Below the pieces are notes generated by a model that was given only the letters and a program-made list of their open reading frames with translations, was not told the origin of the DNA and made no database searches. From Palaemon carinicauda (taxonomy: Eukaryota > Arthropoda > Malacostraca > Decapoda > Palaemonidae), in NCBI RefSeq assembly GCF_036898095.1, contig NC_090745.1:86901748-86965747 (forward strand): a stretch of 64,000 bases of DNA, in the 5' to 3' direction. Position numbers and translations under genes: made by a program. This document shows positions 1 through 10,341 of the stretch, one piece after another. Every line of letters begins with the position of its first letter. Positions within the stretch are counted from its first letter, which is position 1.

Positions 1-56
1 ATATACACAGTATATATATATACAGTATATATATATATATATATATGTATGTATAG

Positions 57-95
<39 letters not shown>

Positions 96-282
96 ATATA
101 TATATTACATGCATATATATAAATATATTTATATATATATATATATATAATATATATGTATAATATATATATATATGTATATAAATTGTACATATAATTT
201 ATATATATATATATATATATATATTATAAATATAGATATGTATTATAATTTACGTACATATATAGATGTATATATAATATAC

Positions 283-332
<50 letters not shown>

Positions 333-415
333 TATTATATACATACATTATATATATACATTATATATGTATATACATTATACATTATATATATATATAT
401 ATATATATATGCACG
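1..415. repeat. (TA)n / AT-rich microsatellite tract
   Basis: Almost pure alternating T and A with scattered G and C interruptions (TATG, TACA units) from the window edge to about 415. The open frame across it only encodes Tyr-Ile repeats and is not a gene. The tract runs off the left edge, so its full size is unknown. Long AT dinucleotide tracts are typical of decapod genomes. Confidence 0.95.
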
Positions 416-1463
416 ATCACATTACAAGATATTGGTCATGTATTACGATATTTATAAGAATGCCATAATTAACAATTAAAAGACAGAATATCACATAAGC
501 TCATATGTCAACATCGATGACCATCCCTTTTTAAAGTGATATGTATAGGTTATAACTGACACTAATCTTCAACATTTAGCAAATTTTGAATATTTACTAG
601 CTATTTACCTCAGGCATAATTTCACAATTATCTCATTTAATTGTCAGTTACAACGTCCTGTTTTTCCTTTCCTCCAGACAGTAGCAGCAATGTCATTGTG
701 TATGTTTGAAATGATAGTGGTCTACACCCAACACATTTCTTCAAAATGTTAAAGTTTAAAGGTCACTCATGAATGGCATAGGCAATATTCTTAGTGATTG
801 ACCATATATACATATGATTAGGGCCCAAGTCCCTCCCCATCCAGCTAGGGCCAGGGAGAGCTATGCAATGGCTGTTGATGGCTCAGCAGGTAGCCCTACA
901 GGCTACTGTAAAAAACCGCATTCCTAGCTCGCAAGGATGGTGAGATTGCAGGCAGTATTAGAAACTATCGAAAGTCCCATCAAGTAGATTGACAGAGAAA
1001 TTTCCAATAAATTACTACAAAGAAAGATCAGAAAGATATTGTCAAATCTACAATCTCCTGACAGATTCTCAGTTGCATGACTCTCCTACGTTTAGCAGAC
1101 CAACAAAAACATGACTCAGGCTATCAACCGTTGGGAAGGATACAGGACAAGCTGACTGGACACGAAAGCCAAATCATATCTTCACCAACATTAAGTCCAA
1201 CCATACATATTGGGTAGATGCAAACATTTCAATTATTTGGCTTTAAAAGGAGATCAAAATAAACTCTCTAACATAAAAAATGAAGTAATCACAACCATTT
1301 CAATGAAACATCCCACAAAAGTAACCTGTATTCCTAATTATACATATCTTGGTCCTTTAATAGGAGTTTGTTCTCAGCCTGGCTAGAGCATTACTATCAA
1401 AATCTATAATGAGGTGTCGGTAGCTACTGGCAGGAGGCAAGAAGCCCCAGCGCCAAGCCAGTA
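416..1463. other. non-coding flank with a possible SINE fragment
   Basis: No credible coding frame. About 820-990 reads as a stretch beginning GGGCCCAAGTCCCTCCCCAT and ending near a GCAAGGATGGTGAGATTGCA segment. It resembles the body of a tRNA-derived SINE I recall from shrimps, but the tRNA-like head with a box B is not present, so it is at best a truncated copy. At 1340-1463 the text GAGGTGTCGG...AGCTACTGGCAGG also occurs near 35755-35780, so this end belongs to a dispersed repeat that continues beyond Tigger A at 10342. Confidence 0.4.
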
Positions 1464-1730
1464 CAGTAATACCTTGACGTACGAGCGTCCCAACATACGA
1501 GCAAATTAAGATACAAACAAGCTGCCGAGCAAATTTTTGCACTGAGATATGGGCACGCTTACAGATGCTGAAGCTAGATGGCCAAGCATATGGGAGCTGC
1601 TCGAGGCCCACATTGCTCGTTCATTTCGCGTGATCTCCGACGACTGAACATACCTCCGAACATCGCCCATACTGTTTGCATTATTTACGTGGTCTTAACG
1701 TTAATTTGTGGATAATCAACTTAATAAGTC

Positions 1731-3350
1731 ATGGGTCAAAAACAAGTGAGTAGAAACCAGGGAAGTGATAAGAAAAAGCCCATGATGACAACAGAGATGA
1801 AGCGTGAAATTATCGAAAAACATGAGTGGTGCATGCGCGACTGAGCTGGCCCCCCATTATGATAGAGTGCATTGACAATAGTTACCAGACAGAATGATGC
1901 TATCAAGAACATGAAGCCTTCCGAAGGCCTAACCATCCTGTCGAAACTACAGACTAATGTGAATCACGAGATGGAAAGGCTTCTGTTGCTCTGGATAAAA
2001 GAAAAAAGTTGACAGGAGATAACGTGACCGAGATGATCTTCTGCGAGAAGGGAAGCAGCTGAGAGTGGGGAGACATTGACGACAGTGGAGACCTTCAAAG
2101 CCAGTCGTGGCTGGTTTGATAACTTTAAAAAGCAAACTGGAATCCACTTGGTTGTGAGGCATGAGGATGCTGCGAGTTCCGACGTGAAAGCCATGAAGGA
2201 GTACGTGGAACGTTTTACGTCGCTTGTTGCTGCAACAAGTGTTCAATTGCAATGAAACTGATCTGTTTTGGAAGATGCTCAGAAGGACATTCATCACGGA
2301 AGAGGAGAAGAAACTGCCGGGCCATGAACCCATGAGGGATCGATTGACTCTAACCTTGTGTGCAAATGCCAGCGGTGACTGCAAAATCAAGCTACAGCTA
2401 GTATACCAATCTGAAAACCCACATGCTTTCAAGCCCCAAAAGATCATGAAAGAAAATCTGCATGTGGCACGCAAATTCAAAGGGTCGCGAAACAATTTTT
2501 CACAGAACGGGTGAATCTGTGCTTTGGTCCGGCAGTCAAGAAGTATTTGTTGGAGAAAAACCTGCCGTTAAAATGTCTTCTCATCCTAGACAATGCCCCG
2601 GGTCACCCTCCTGATCCTGAAGATGACATCCTGGATGAATTCAAGTTCGTCAAGGTCCTCTATCTAACCGCCTCCAACACCATGCCACTCCTCCAGCCAT
2701 GGACCAACAGGTCATTTCAAATTTCAAGAAACTGTACACAAAGCATTTATTTAAGAAATGCTTTGATGTCACAGACAACACAAATCTCACCTTTTGTGAA
2801 TTTTGGAAAGACCATTTTAACATTGTTCATTGTTTGAAAATTATTGATGAAGCATGGCAGGGTGTAAAGCGAAGAACCTTAAATTTAGTGTGGAAAAAAT
2901 TGTGGCCAGATTCCGTAACTGAAAGGGACTTCGAAGGGTTCGATGCGCCGCAGCCTGACCCCGAACCCATTGTATTGGAAGAGATTGTGTCTCTTGGAAA
3001 GTTCATGGGGCTGGAGGTAGATGAGGCACATGTCAACAACCTTGTCGAGGAGCATCAAGAAGAGCTCACGGCGGAAGAATTGATCGAGCTCCAGACAATG
3101 CAACATACGGAGGTGTTGCAAGGGCTCAGTAGCGGAGGAGGAGGTGGAATCTGAGAAACTCATTTCTTCGTGGGAGATTAAGGAAGTGTTGGCTAAGTGA
3201 CAGGATGTGTCTGATTTCGTTAAAAAGATACACCCTGATAAATTGCCTCGTGGTCGTGCTTTAGCTCTTTTCAACGACACTTGCCTAACTCATTCCCGCA
3301 AAATTTTGAAAGGGAGACAGAAACAAACCTCCCTGGACAGGTTATTCTAA
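1731..3350 (+). pseudogene. Tigger transposase, copy A, multiply broken
   Basis: The frame opens with ATG GGT CAA AAA at 1731, equivalent to the MGPK start of the other copies, but hits a frameshift and stop within about 40 codons. Further pieces match copy C in order: CNCNETDLFWK (first catalytic site, about 2250), LDNAPGHPPD (second, about 2587), a frameshift at the third (QPWTNRSF), then NLTFCEFWKDHFNIVHCLKI and the acidic C-terminal part (2760-3155). The first catalytic Asp reads Asn. The tail keeps QTSLDRLF directly before a stop at about 3348, a PCNA-interaction-like motif. The copy cannot encode active transposase. Confidence 0.88.
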
Positions 3351-3498
3351 AAAGCCTGCAACAAGTAAAAGCAAAAGAGAGGCAAAAAGAACCATGACAA
3401 GTGAAGACCCATAAAAAAAAATCCGAAAATAAGATATGTATGATTGAAATTTATTTTAAAATTAAGTATGTGTACAGTAAGCTAATTTCAGTAAGGAT

Positions 3499-3788
3499 GT
3501 TATTTTGATTATAAAATAAATTTTTGAATATACTTACCCGGTGATTATATAGCTGCAACTCTGTTGCTCGACAGACAACTCTACGGAAAAACTCGCCAGC
3601 GATCGCTACACAGGTTGCGGGTGTGCCCAACAGCGCCATCTGTCGACCAGATACCCAGCTCTCAATGTAAACAAAGACTCAATTTTCTCCTCGTCCCACT
3701 GCGTCTCTATTGGGGAGGAAGGGAGGGTCATTTAATTTATAATCACCGGGTAAGTATATTCAAAAATTTATTTTATAATCAAAATAAC
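3499..3788. repeat. 51-bp perfect inverted repeat at the recombinase end of DIRS-1
   Basis: Arm one (3499-3549) is the exact reverse complement of arm two (3738-3788), with about 188 bp between them. The arm contains TATACTTACCCGGTGATTAT. The spacer holds the copy of the terminal repeat that pairs with the far end at 9814-9964. A third partial copy of the terminal text follows at 3790-3825. Equivalent structures occur at 24421-24725, 55484-55905 and 62697-62990. Confidence 0.9.
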
Positions 3789-4223
3789 ATTTTTCAATAT
3801 TTAACTTAGCCGGTGATTATATAGCTGATTCACACCCAGGATGGTGGGTAGAGACCAGTAATATATGTTTACACTTTTATGAGCTAAGAGTTTTTTATTT
3901 CATTTTAGAAGTTATCAAAATAACAAAAACAAAATAAATAGGTACCTGGTAAGGAAGTCGACTTGAACAATTACTCTGCCTTTTAAGTACGTCTTCCTTA
4001 CGGAGCCTCGCGATCCTCTTAGGATGCTGATCGACCCCTAGGATCTGAAGTATCAAGGGTTGCAACCCATACAACAGGACCTCATCAAACCCCTAATCTA
4101 GGCGCTCTCAAGAAATGACTTTGACCACCCGCCAAATCAACCAGGATGCGAAAGGCTTCTTAGCCTTCCGGACAACCCATAAAAAAAACAACATTTCAAG
4201 AGACAGATTAAAAGGATAAGGAA
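3789..4223. other. DIRS-1 3' non-coding region
   Basis: Between the recombinase stop side and the terminal hairpin. It holds a partial repeat of the terminal text (AACTTAGCCGGTGATTATAT) and otherwise no coding frame or motif that I can recognise. Confidence 0.6.
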
Positions 4224-5235
4224 TTAGGGAATTGTAGTGGTTGAGCCCTCACCCACTACTGCACTCGCTGCTACGAATGGTCCCAGTGTGTAGCAGTTCT
4301 TGTAAAGAGACTGGACATCTTTCAAGTAAAATGACGCGAACACTGACTTGCTTCTCCAATAGGTTGCGTCCATTATACTTTGCAGAGATATATTTTGCTT
4401 AAAGGCCACGGAAGTTGTTACAGCTCTAACTTCGTGCGTCTTCACCTTAAGCAAAGTTCGGTCTTCCTCACTCAGATGTGAATGAGCTTCTCGTATTAAC
4501 AATCTGATAAAGTCTGACCAAGCATTCTTTGACATAGGCAAGGATGGTTTCTTAACTGAACACCATAAAGCTTCAGATTGGCCTTGTAAAGGTTTAGTAT
4601 GCTTTAAATAGAATTTAAGAGCTCTAACAGGGCATAAGACTCTTTCTAGTTCATTGCCTACGATCTCCATACGATAAGCTGGGGATATCGAAAGATTTAG
4701 GCCAAGGCCGAGAAGGCAGCTCATTTTTGGCTAGAAAACCAAGTTGTAGCGAACAAGTGGCTTTTTCTGACGAAAATCCGATGTTCTTGCTGAAGGCATG
4801 AATCTCACTGACTCTTTTAGCCGAGGCTAAGCATACCAGGAAAAGAGTCTTAAGAGTGAGATATTTCAGGGAGGCTGATTGTAACGGCTCCAACCTGTCT
4901 GACATGAAGAATCTTAGTACCACGTCTAAATTCCATCCAGGGGTAGCCAAACGACGCTCCTTGGTGGTCTCAAAAGACTTAAGGAGGTCTTGCAGATCTT
5001 TATGTTTGGAAAGATTTAAGCCTCTATGCCGGAAGACCGATGCCAACATGCTTCTGTAGCCCTTGATAGTGGGAGCTGAAAGGGATCGTCCTTTTCTCAG
5101 GTATAAGAGAAAAACAGCTATTTGAGCTACAGAGGTACTGGTCGAGTATACAGAAACTGACTTGCACCAGTCTCGGAAGACTTCCCACTTCGATTGGTAG
5201 ACTCTAATGGAAGACGCTCTCCTTGTTCTAGCCAT
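4224..5235 (-). pseudogene. tyrosine recombinase of DIRS-1, frameshifted
   Basis: Two overlapping minus-strand frames (5235-4651 and 4724-4224) together give a tyrosine-recombinase of DIRS type, which integrates the circular cDNA by site-specific recombination. The N-terminal core-binding part opens with MARTRRASSIRVYQSKW. Box A arginine lies in ASAKRVSEIHAF. The box B His-x-x-Arg lies in THEVRAVTTS. The nucleophilic tyrosine lies in VFASFYLKDV. All four classic residues are present, but a frameshift near 4651-4724 separates box A from box B, so the copy is probably inactive. The start used is the first Met of the long frame; upstream sequence is also open in another frame. Confidence 0.85.
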
Positions 5236-5684
5236 TGCACTGGCTGCTTCCTTCGAAAAGCCTCTAGCTCTCGAGAGTCTTTCGATAGTCTGAAGGCAGT
5301 CAGACGAAGAGCGTGGAGGCTTTGGAGTACCTTCTTTACGTGTGGCTGACGTAGAAAGTCTACCCTTAGAGGAAGACTACTGGGAACGTCTACTAACCAT
5401 CGAAGTATCTCGGTGAACCATTCTCTCGCGGGCCAGAGGGAAGCAACTAACGTCAACCTTGTCCCTTCGTGAGAGGCGAACTTCTGCAGTACCTTGTTGA
5501 CAATCTTGAACGGTGGGAATGCGTAGAGATCCAGATGTGACCAATCTAGGAGGAAAGCATCTATATGTATTGCTGCTGGGTCCGGGACTGGAGAGCAATA
5601 GATTGGAAGCCTCTTGGTCAGCGAGGTTGCAAAGAGATCTATGGATGGTTTTACCCCAAGTGGCCCAAAGTCTCTTGCACACAT
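5127..5684 (-). pseudogene. post-RNase-H domain of DIRS-1 polyprotein
   Basis: This frame continues the RNase H reading frame after a shift near 5690. It starts with PSIDLFATSLTKRLPIYCSP, a signature I associate with the region after RNase H in DIRS-like pol proteins, and runs on through AFPPFKIVNKVLQKF and SLWPAREWF. The same signature occurs in DIRS-2 (LSATRLNAKLPVFYSPVPDL) and DIRS-3 (INLFATSLNQKLLVYCSPVP). It overlaps the recombinase start by about 110 bases in another frame. Function of the segment is not known to me. Confidence 0.8.
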
Positions 5685-5689
5685 CCTTG

Positions 5690-6333
5690 AGGGTCCATTC
5701 GGTTGGAATTACTTGCCCTTTCCGACTGAGACAATCTGCTATGACGTTCAAGTCGCCTTGGATGAACCTCGTTACTAGGGAGATGTCTTGACCTTTTGAC
5801 CAGATGAGCAGGTCCCTTGCGATCTCGTACAACGTCAGTGAGTGGGTACCTCCTTGTTTGGAGATGTACGCCAAGGCCGTGGTGATGTCCGAGTTAACTT
5901 CCACCACTTTGCCTCGAAGGAGAGACTTGAAGCTTTTCAAGGCCAGATGTACTGCCAACAGCTCCTTGCAGTTGATATGCATGCTCCTCTGACTCGAGTT
6001 CCACAGTCCTGAGCATTCCCGACCGTCTAGTGTCGCGCCCCAGCCCACGTCCGATGCGTCCGAGAAGAGAACGTGGTTGGGAGTCTGAACAGCCAGGGGA
6101 AGACCCTCTCTTAGGTTGATATTGTCCTTCCACCAAGTCAGACAAGACTTTATCTTTTCGGAAGCCGGGATCGAGACCGGTTCTAGCGTCTTGTCCTTTT
6201 TCCAGTGAAAAGCTAGATGGTATTGAAGAGGACGGAGGTGTAGTCTTCCTAGTGACACAAATTGTTCCACGGATGACAGCGTCCCTACCAGACTCATCCA
6301 CAGCCTGACTGAGCAGCTTTCCTTCTTCAGCAT
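5690..6333 (-). pseudogene. RT connection and RNase H domain of DIRS-1
   Basis: The frame begins in what looks like the RT thumb or connection (SLVGTLSSVEQFVSLGRLHL) and runs into RNase H. The expected acidic residues are all visible: Asp in HVLFSDASDVGWGA, Glu in MHINCKELLAVHLAL, Asp in VEVNSDITTALAYISKQGG and Asp in NVIADCLSRKG. The RT fingers and palm, including the catalytic YxDD box, are absent: Gag-like sequence ends only about 30 bases upstream. After the RNase H the true frame moves to 5684-5127 and the remaining codons down to 5377 are out of frame. Confidence 0.85.
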
Positions 6334-6359
6334 CTTCTGGATGGATAGCAGGGCTTGAT

Positions 6360-6926
6360 CTATTCTGGGGGCTGATCGTCTTGTTGTTCAGCAACGTCCT
6401 CATCAGAGGGTTCCTCATCCGAAAACTGATGAGGAAACGGCAACGGAGTGGGCAACGTCTGGCTCGCTGAGTCCGGTCGCACTGGTGCATGCGTGACGGA
6501 GCCGGACGCAACATCATGGAACTGCTGCACAGTCTGTGAACTGTCAACAACCATGGGTGCGCGAGGAAGCACAGCGACAACCCGAGACTGTCTAGACCGT
6601 CTGGGTTGTGCAGTCAACACCCTACCGGGTTGCTGAGGTTGACGCACTGCGTCAAAACAAGTCACCTCTGCTGGTTGTTGAACGTCCTGAACGTCAACAA
6701 CCACCTCCGAGCGTCGCTTAACGTCAACGTGCGGCTGGCAACCCCCACTGGGTCGCATCGGTGGAGGAACCACCTCAACTGGCAGACGCGAGTAGGTTAC
6801 CTCAGCATCAACAGGGCGCACAACCGACCGGTTGGAAGGTTGTTGGCCAGAAGGTTCGGTAGAAACCTTCTCCGCATTAAAGTCCTCTATCAAGGACGCA
6901 AGCTTGGACTGCATGTCTTGCAGCAA
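6360..6926 (-). pseudogene. Gag-like region of DIRS-1, proximal copy
   Basis: A 188-codon frame rich in Val, Gln, Pro and Arg, with no enzymatic motif. Repetitive pieces such as RQPQQPGRVLTAQPRRS and an acidic end (SDEEPSDEDVAEQQDDQ) fit a structural Gag-like protein. Much of it is repeated, more degraded, at 7585-7990 (TCFDVVRQPPHSRVVLTAKS against TCFDAVRQPQQPGRVLTAQP), so the Gag region has an internal duplication or two elements have recombined. Assignment to Gag rests on position upstream of pol. Confidence 0.6.
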
Positions 6927-7569
6927 AGCCCATTTAGGGTCTACGGGAGCAGGTGCGGCAACAGACGGGGTTAGCGACTGAGGAGGTACCGCTTACCATC
7001 CCTGAAAGCCTTGTTATGCATGACATAATTGTACAGCAAAACTTCAAAGGCTCGAAAACAGCTGTGAAGTTGACCTGTAAAAAACTTGGAGCGTCTCCTG
7101 GCCAGGCGCCAGGGAGAGTCTACGAGAATTGAGAAGTCTATCTGGGCAGAGGCATGAACTCCCAAGCCGAGAACTTCTCTCGTGTCATATCAGACTCTCG
7201 CTCTATAAACCAGTTTAAAAGAAGGGAAAGCAAAGGCTGTATCCCCCAAACTCCTCCTGGTGAAAAACCAGTCGCCTAGCCAACGTAAAGCTCTCTAGGA
7301 GAGCGAGAGAGCACTAGCTTAAAAACAACGGCTTCGAAGTAGCTAGGCCTAGTGTAAGCTCTGACGTTTAGGCGAACGAGGAGCAGCAGTTACAAAAAGA
7401 TCCGGACAAAGATCCTTAAAAAAATCATCATGATTTAATTAAAGTCCATAGGGGGCTAAGCAGCTTTAGGCTCCTCTCCATCTGACAGAGTCCTCAAGGG
7501 AATATCAGTAGGAGGGGGAACAGCAACTTCCTCATCTACAGGAACCTTGTCCAATAAAAGCTGAGTCTC

Positions 7570-8610
7570 AAGCAAGGGAGAGACCTACCGTGGTGGCAAT
7601 GCTTTACAAGCAGAGTCCACACTCACTGGTGCATGAGTAGCGGACCAGAACGCAACGTCATGTAACTGCTTGACAGTCTGTGAACTGTCAACAACTGAAC
7701 TGTCAACCACAACAGGTGCGTGAGGACGCACAGCGTCCACTCGAGACTGCTTTGACTGCCTAGACTTAGCAGTCAAAACAACTCTAGAATGCGGAGGTTG
7801 ACGCACAACGTCAAAACAAGTCAACTCCGATTGTTAGTGAACGTCTTGAACGTCAACAGGAGCATCAGCAAGTGGCCTAACGTCCAAATGCGGCTGAAAA
7901 ACCACACGAGACCGCATCGAGTGTGGTTCTCAACAACCTGACTGACGTGACTAAGCTACGCCAACGTCAACAGTAAGCACAAAGGAACGTTAGGTTGGCT
8001 GAAAGCCAGGATATCGATGAGATAAACGGCTAGACTCAACGGACTAATCGGCAGAATAGTCTTCCATAAGGGAGGCAAGCATATACTGCATGTCTTGCCA
8101 TACAACCCATTAAGGATCAACGGAAATGGTTGTGGTAAGAGACGAGGGTAACGTCTGTGACCGCAACACTTTGCCAACAAAAAAAAAACTCTCGGAGTCT
8201 GTGTTACGCTTTTGTTAGGCGGCGAGCAGTTATCCGATGACTGCATAGGGTCAGAACTGTCCTAATGGTTGTAACCAGGACGCTGGACCTGTCCTGAAAG
8301 GACTGACTTTCGCTTAAGGGCTTCGAAACCTTGTGACAGGTTTCTTATGCGAAAAGCCTTCGGATGACGAGGAGAAACAACGTCTCTCTCGTCTTATGGT
8401 AGGGGAGATCTTGGTAAGATACACCCGATACCATAGAGGGAAAACGTCTGTTCGTTGATCAAGGCCTCTCGAACCCATAAGTCGTTTGACATTACTTCTC
8501 CCCTGGGCTTGGGAGCATGCAAGAGGTCCCGGACTAGGTGAACGACAGGCACGAACAGACGAACCCTCGGACGCAACACTGTAACACTTTGCGCATATCA
8601 CTTTATCACT
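7570..8610 (-). pseudogene. Gag-like region of DIRS-1, distal degraded part
   Basis: Broken frames. The segment 7585-7990 is a diverged duplicate of 6430-6980 and keeps AVRPHAPVVVDSS and KQLHDVAFWSATHAPV. Beyond 8250 short open frames (8601-8314) are Ser and Arg rich without recognisable motifs. No complete protein can be read. The region 8610-9813 further upstream is AT-rich with a CT-rich stretch at 8940-9010 and contains another scrap of the duplicated text near 9222-9255 (GTTGAACGTCCTGAACGTCA). Confidence 0.5.
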
Positions 8611-9813
8611 TTGATTTTCTGTTTTGCACTTATTTCACTGAAATCGAAACTTTTACTGATTTCTACCTGAAACACGCAATTCTACCCTTCATCAAAAGGT
8701 AGTAATTGCGAAATCAGTCGTATAATGCAAGCTCATAAATACCAGCAAAAAACAGAAAACATATTTTAAGATAAAAAAATCAGTGGCTGGGAAAGAGACT
8801 AAACACTAGTTCATATAACTACGTTTTCAATCTCTCACCGCACATAGCCTGGGGACGAGAATAAAAAACTAAAAACGTTTTATCCTTCCTCCCCGTACAG
8901 CGACTAGGGACGAGAGTAACTCGAGAACAACGTTACCCGCTTGAACGGAACGTTTTCTCTCCTCTCTCTCCCTCCGTCTCTATCTCTCTCTCTCTTTCTC
9001 TCTTGATTTCGCACCTAAGAGAAGAGCCCAATTATATTTCGTCAAAAAAACATGTTATTTGACTAAAGGAAAAAACTGAAAGGTTTTTCAAATAAAAAGT
9101 TCCTTTAAAATAGAATTTAAAACATTTAAGCTAAGAAAGAATGAACAAAACGTCAGAATCGATTTACTCTTACTGCAAAGTGAAACCGTGATACACTCTC
9201 TCTCTATCGTAACGATAGAGCGCATGTTGAACGTCCTGAACGTCAACAACTGCGTAGCATAAAAAAACTAAACGTTAGTTCATCTTTGAAAACAGTACGA
9301 AGACTATCAAAGAAATTCTTTCATAAAATATTACATTTAAAAAGTTTTAAATCCTTAGCTCTTTAAAAGCTATTACGATATAAAGGGCTCAACGTTGATT
9401 AACTTCGGTTTCCAAGTTAGGACCGCCTACTCTCAGGAAAGGTCGCATATAAACAAAACATTAAAATTTATTTTTATATGTTTATAATAAATGGAAAGTT
9501 AATCGAAGAGGCCTAATAAAGGCGGAGAGATATAAAATATATAGAGGAAAATCTATAACGTGATAAGATAATACTAAAAGCCTAAACACACTTCCGTCTA
9601 AGGGAAGGGTCGGCCATTTAAAAGTGAAAGAAAGTCCATACTCTCTTTGTCACCATAATTAAATCTATCCAAAGCGAGTTCAAGATTTAAGATGAAGATA
9701 AAACACCTGCATAGCGAAAGCTCAAAACTAGAATATAGTACTTCACCAAATAGATGTGAAAAACTCCAGTTTAGCAACAGCGAGTAAAGTACGTCTTGTC
9801 GACACCTCGACAG

Positions 9814-9986
9814 AGAGAAAATTGAGTCTTTGTTTACATTGAGAGCTGGGTATCTGGTCGACAGATGGCGCTGTTGGGCACACCCGCAACCTGTGTAGCG
9901 ATCGCTGGCGAGTTTTTCCGTAGAGTTGTCTGTCGAGCAACAGAGTTGCAGCTATATAATCACCGGCTAAGTTAAATATTGAAAAT
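9814..9986. repeat. 5' inverted terminal repeat of DIRS-1
   Basis: Reverse complement of 3541-3689 over about 150 bp, for example AGATGGCGCTGTTGGGCACA here against its complement at about 3628. It lacks the 51-bp arm that doubles the other end. The junction with Tigger A falls near 9986, where copy-A sequence resumes. Confidence 0.85.
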
Positions 9987-10341
9987 AATTTCGTATGTGT
10001 AGCGTCCAATTCTCTCCCTCCCGTCCTCCTCTGCACAAACCGTCATAGGTCGCTAACATCTGTCTCAAAGGTAAGGACTCCATAATAATGCCACATTTTA
10101 TTGTAGATCACAGTCCAACAATCATTTATGTCACTTTGTGAGTGTAAGTTAAGTATTGAAGCAATTGAAAGCATGTTTTTCCACTGTTATATCATGGATT
10201 TGGATGTTTTTAAGGAGGTAGGAATGGATTAATTTTTTATCAGTTATCTTATAAGGGAAAAACTCATTTGAGATATGAGAGCACTGACATACGAGCTCTG
10301 GCCTGGAACGCATTATGCTCGTATGTCAAGGCATTACTGTA

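Larger units (their letters stand above)
3499..9986 (-). mobile_element. DIRS-like tyrosine-recombinase retrotransposon, DIRS-1
   Basis: Minus-strand order is Gag-like region (about 8600-6360), RT remnant plus RNase H (6333-5700), a post-RNase-H domain (5684-5240), then tyrosine recombinase (5235-4224). Both ends carry about 150-bp inverted terminal repeats (3541-3689 against 9814-9964). The recombinase-side end has a second, perfect 51-bp inverted repeat (3499-3549 and 3738-3788). No long terminal repeats, DDE integrase or protease are seen, as expected for DIRS. The RT palm is missing and frames are broken, so it is non-autonomous. It sits inside Tigger A and is therefore younger. Confidence 0.88.
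1464..10339 (+). mobile_element. Tigger-like (pogo superfamily) element, copy A, split by DIRS-1
   Basis: The left terminal repeat starts CAGTAATACCTTGACGTACG at 1464. Its inverted partner ends at 10339 (reverse complement CAGTAATGCCTTGACATACG). Both ends abut TA, the target duplication expected for Tc1/mariner/pogo elements. Transposase remnants occupy 1731-3350. The 3' non-coding part is cut near 3499 by a 6.5-kb DIRS retroelement and resumes at about 9987. Resumed text (CTCTCCCTCCCGTCCTCCTC, then a right end with ATACGAG-like repeats) matches the same region of copy B. Without the insert the element is about 2.4 kb. Confidence 0.9.

Noticed and set aside
175..468. 97-codon Tyr/Ile-rich open frame
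   Set aside because: Translation of the (TA)n microsatellite; no complexity, no start context.
1947..2495. 182-codon minus-strand frame
   Set aside because: Antisense shadow of the Tigger A transposase, like several others over copies B, C and D.
3499..9986. LTR retrotransposon or endogenous retrovirus
   Set aside because: Ends are inverted rather than direct repeats, no protease or DDE integrase is present, and a tyrosine recombinase follows RNase H.
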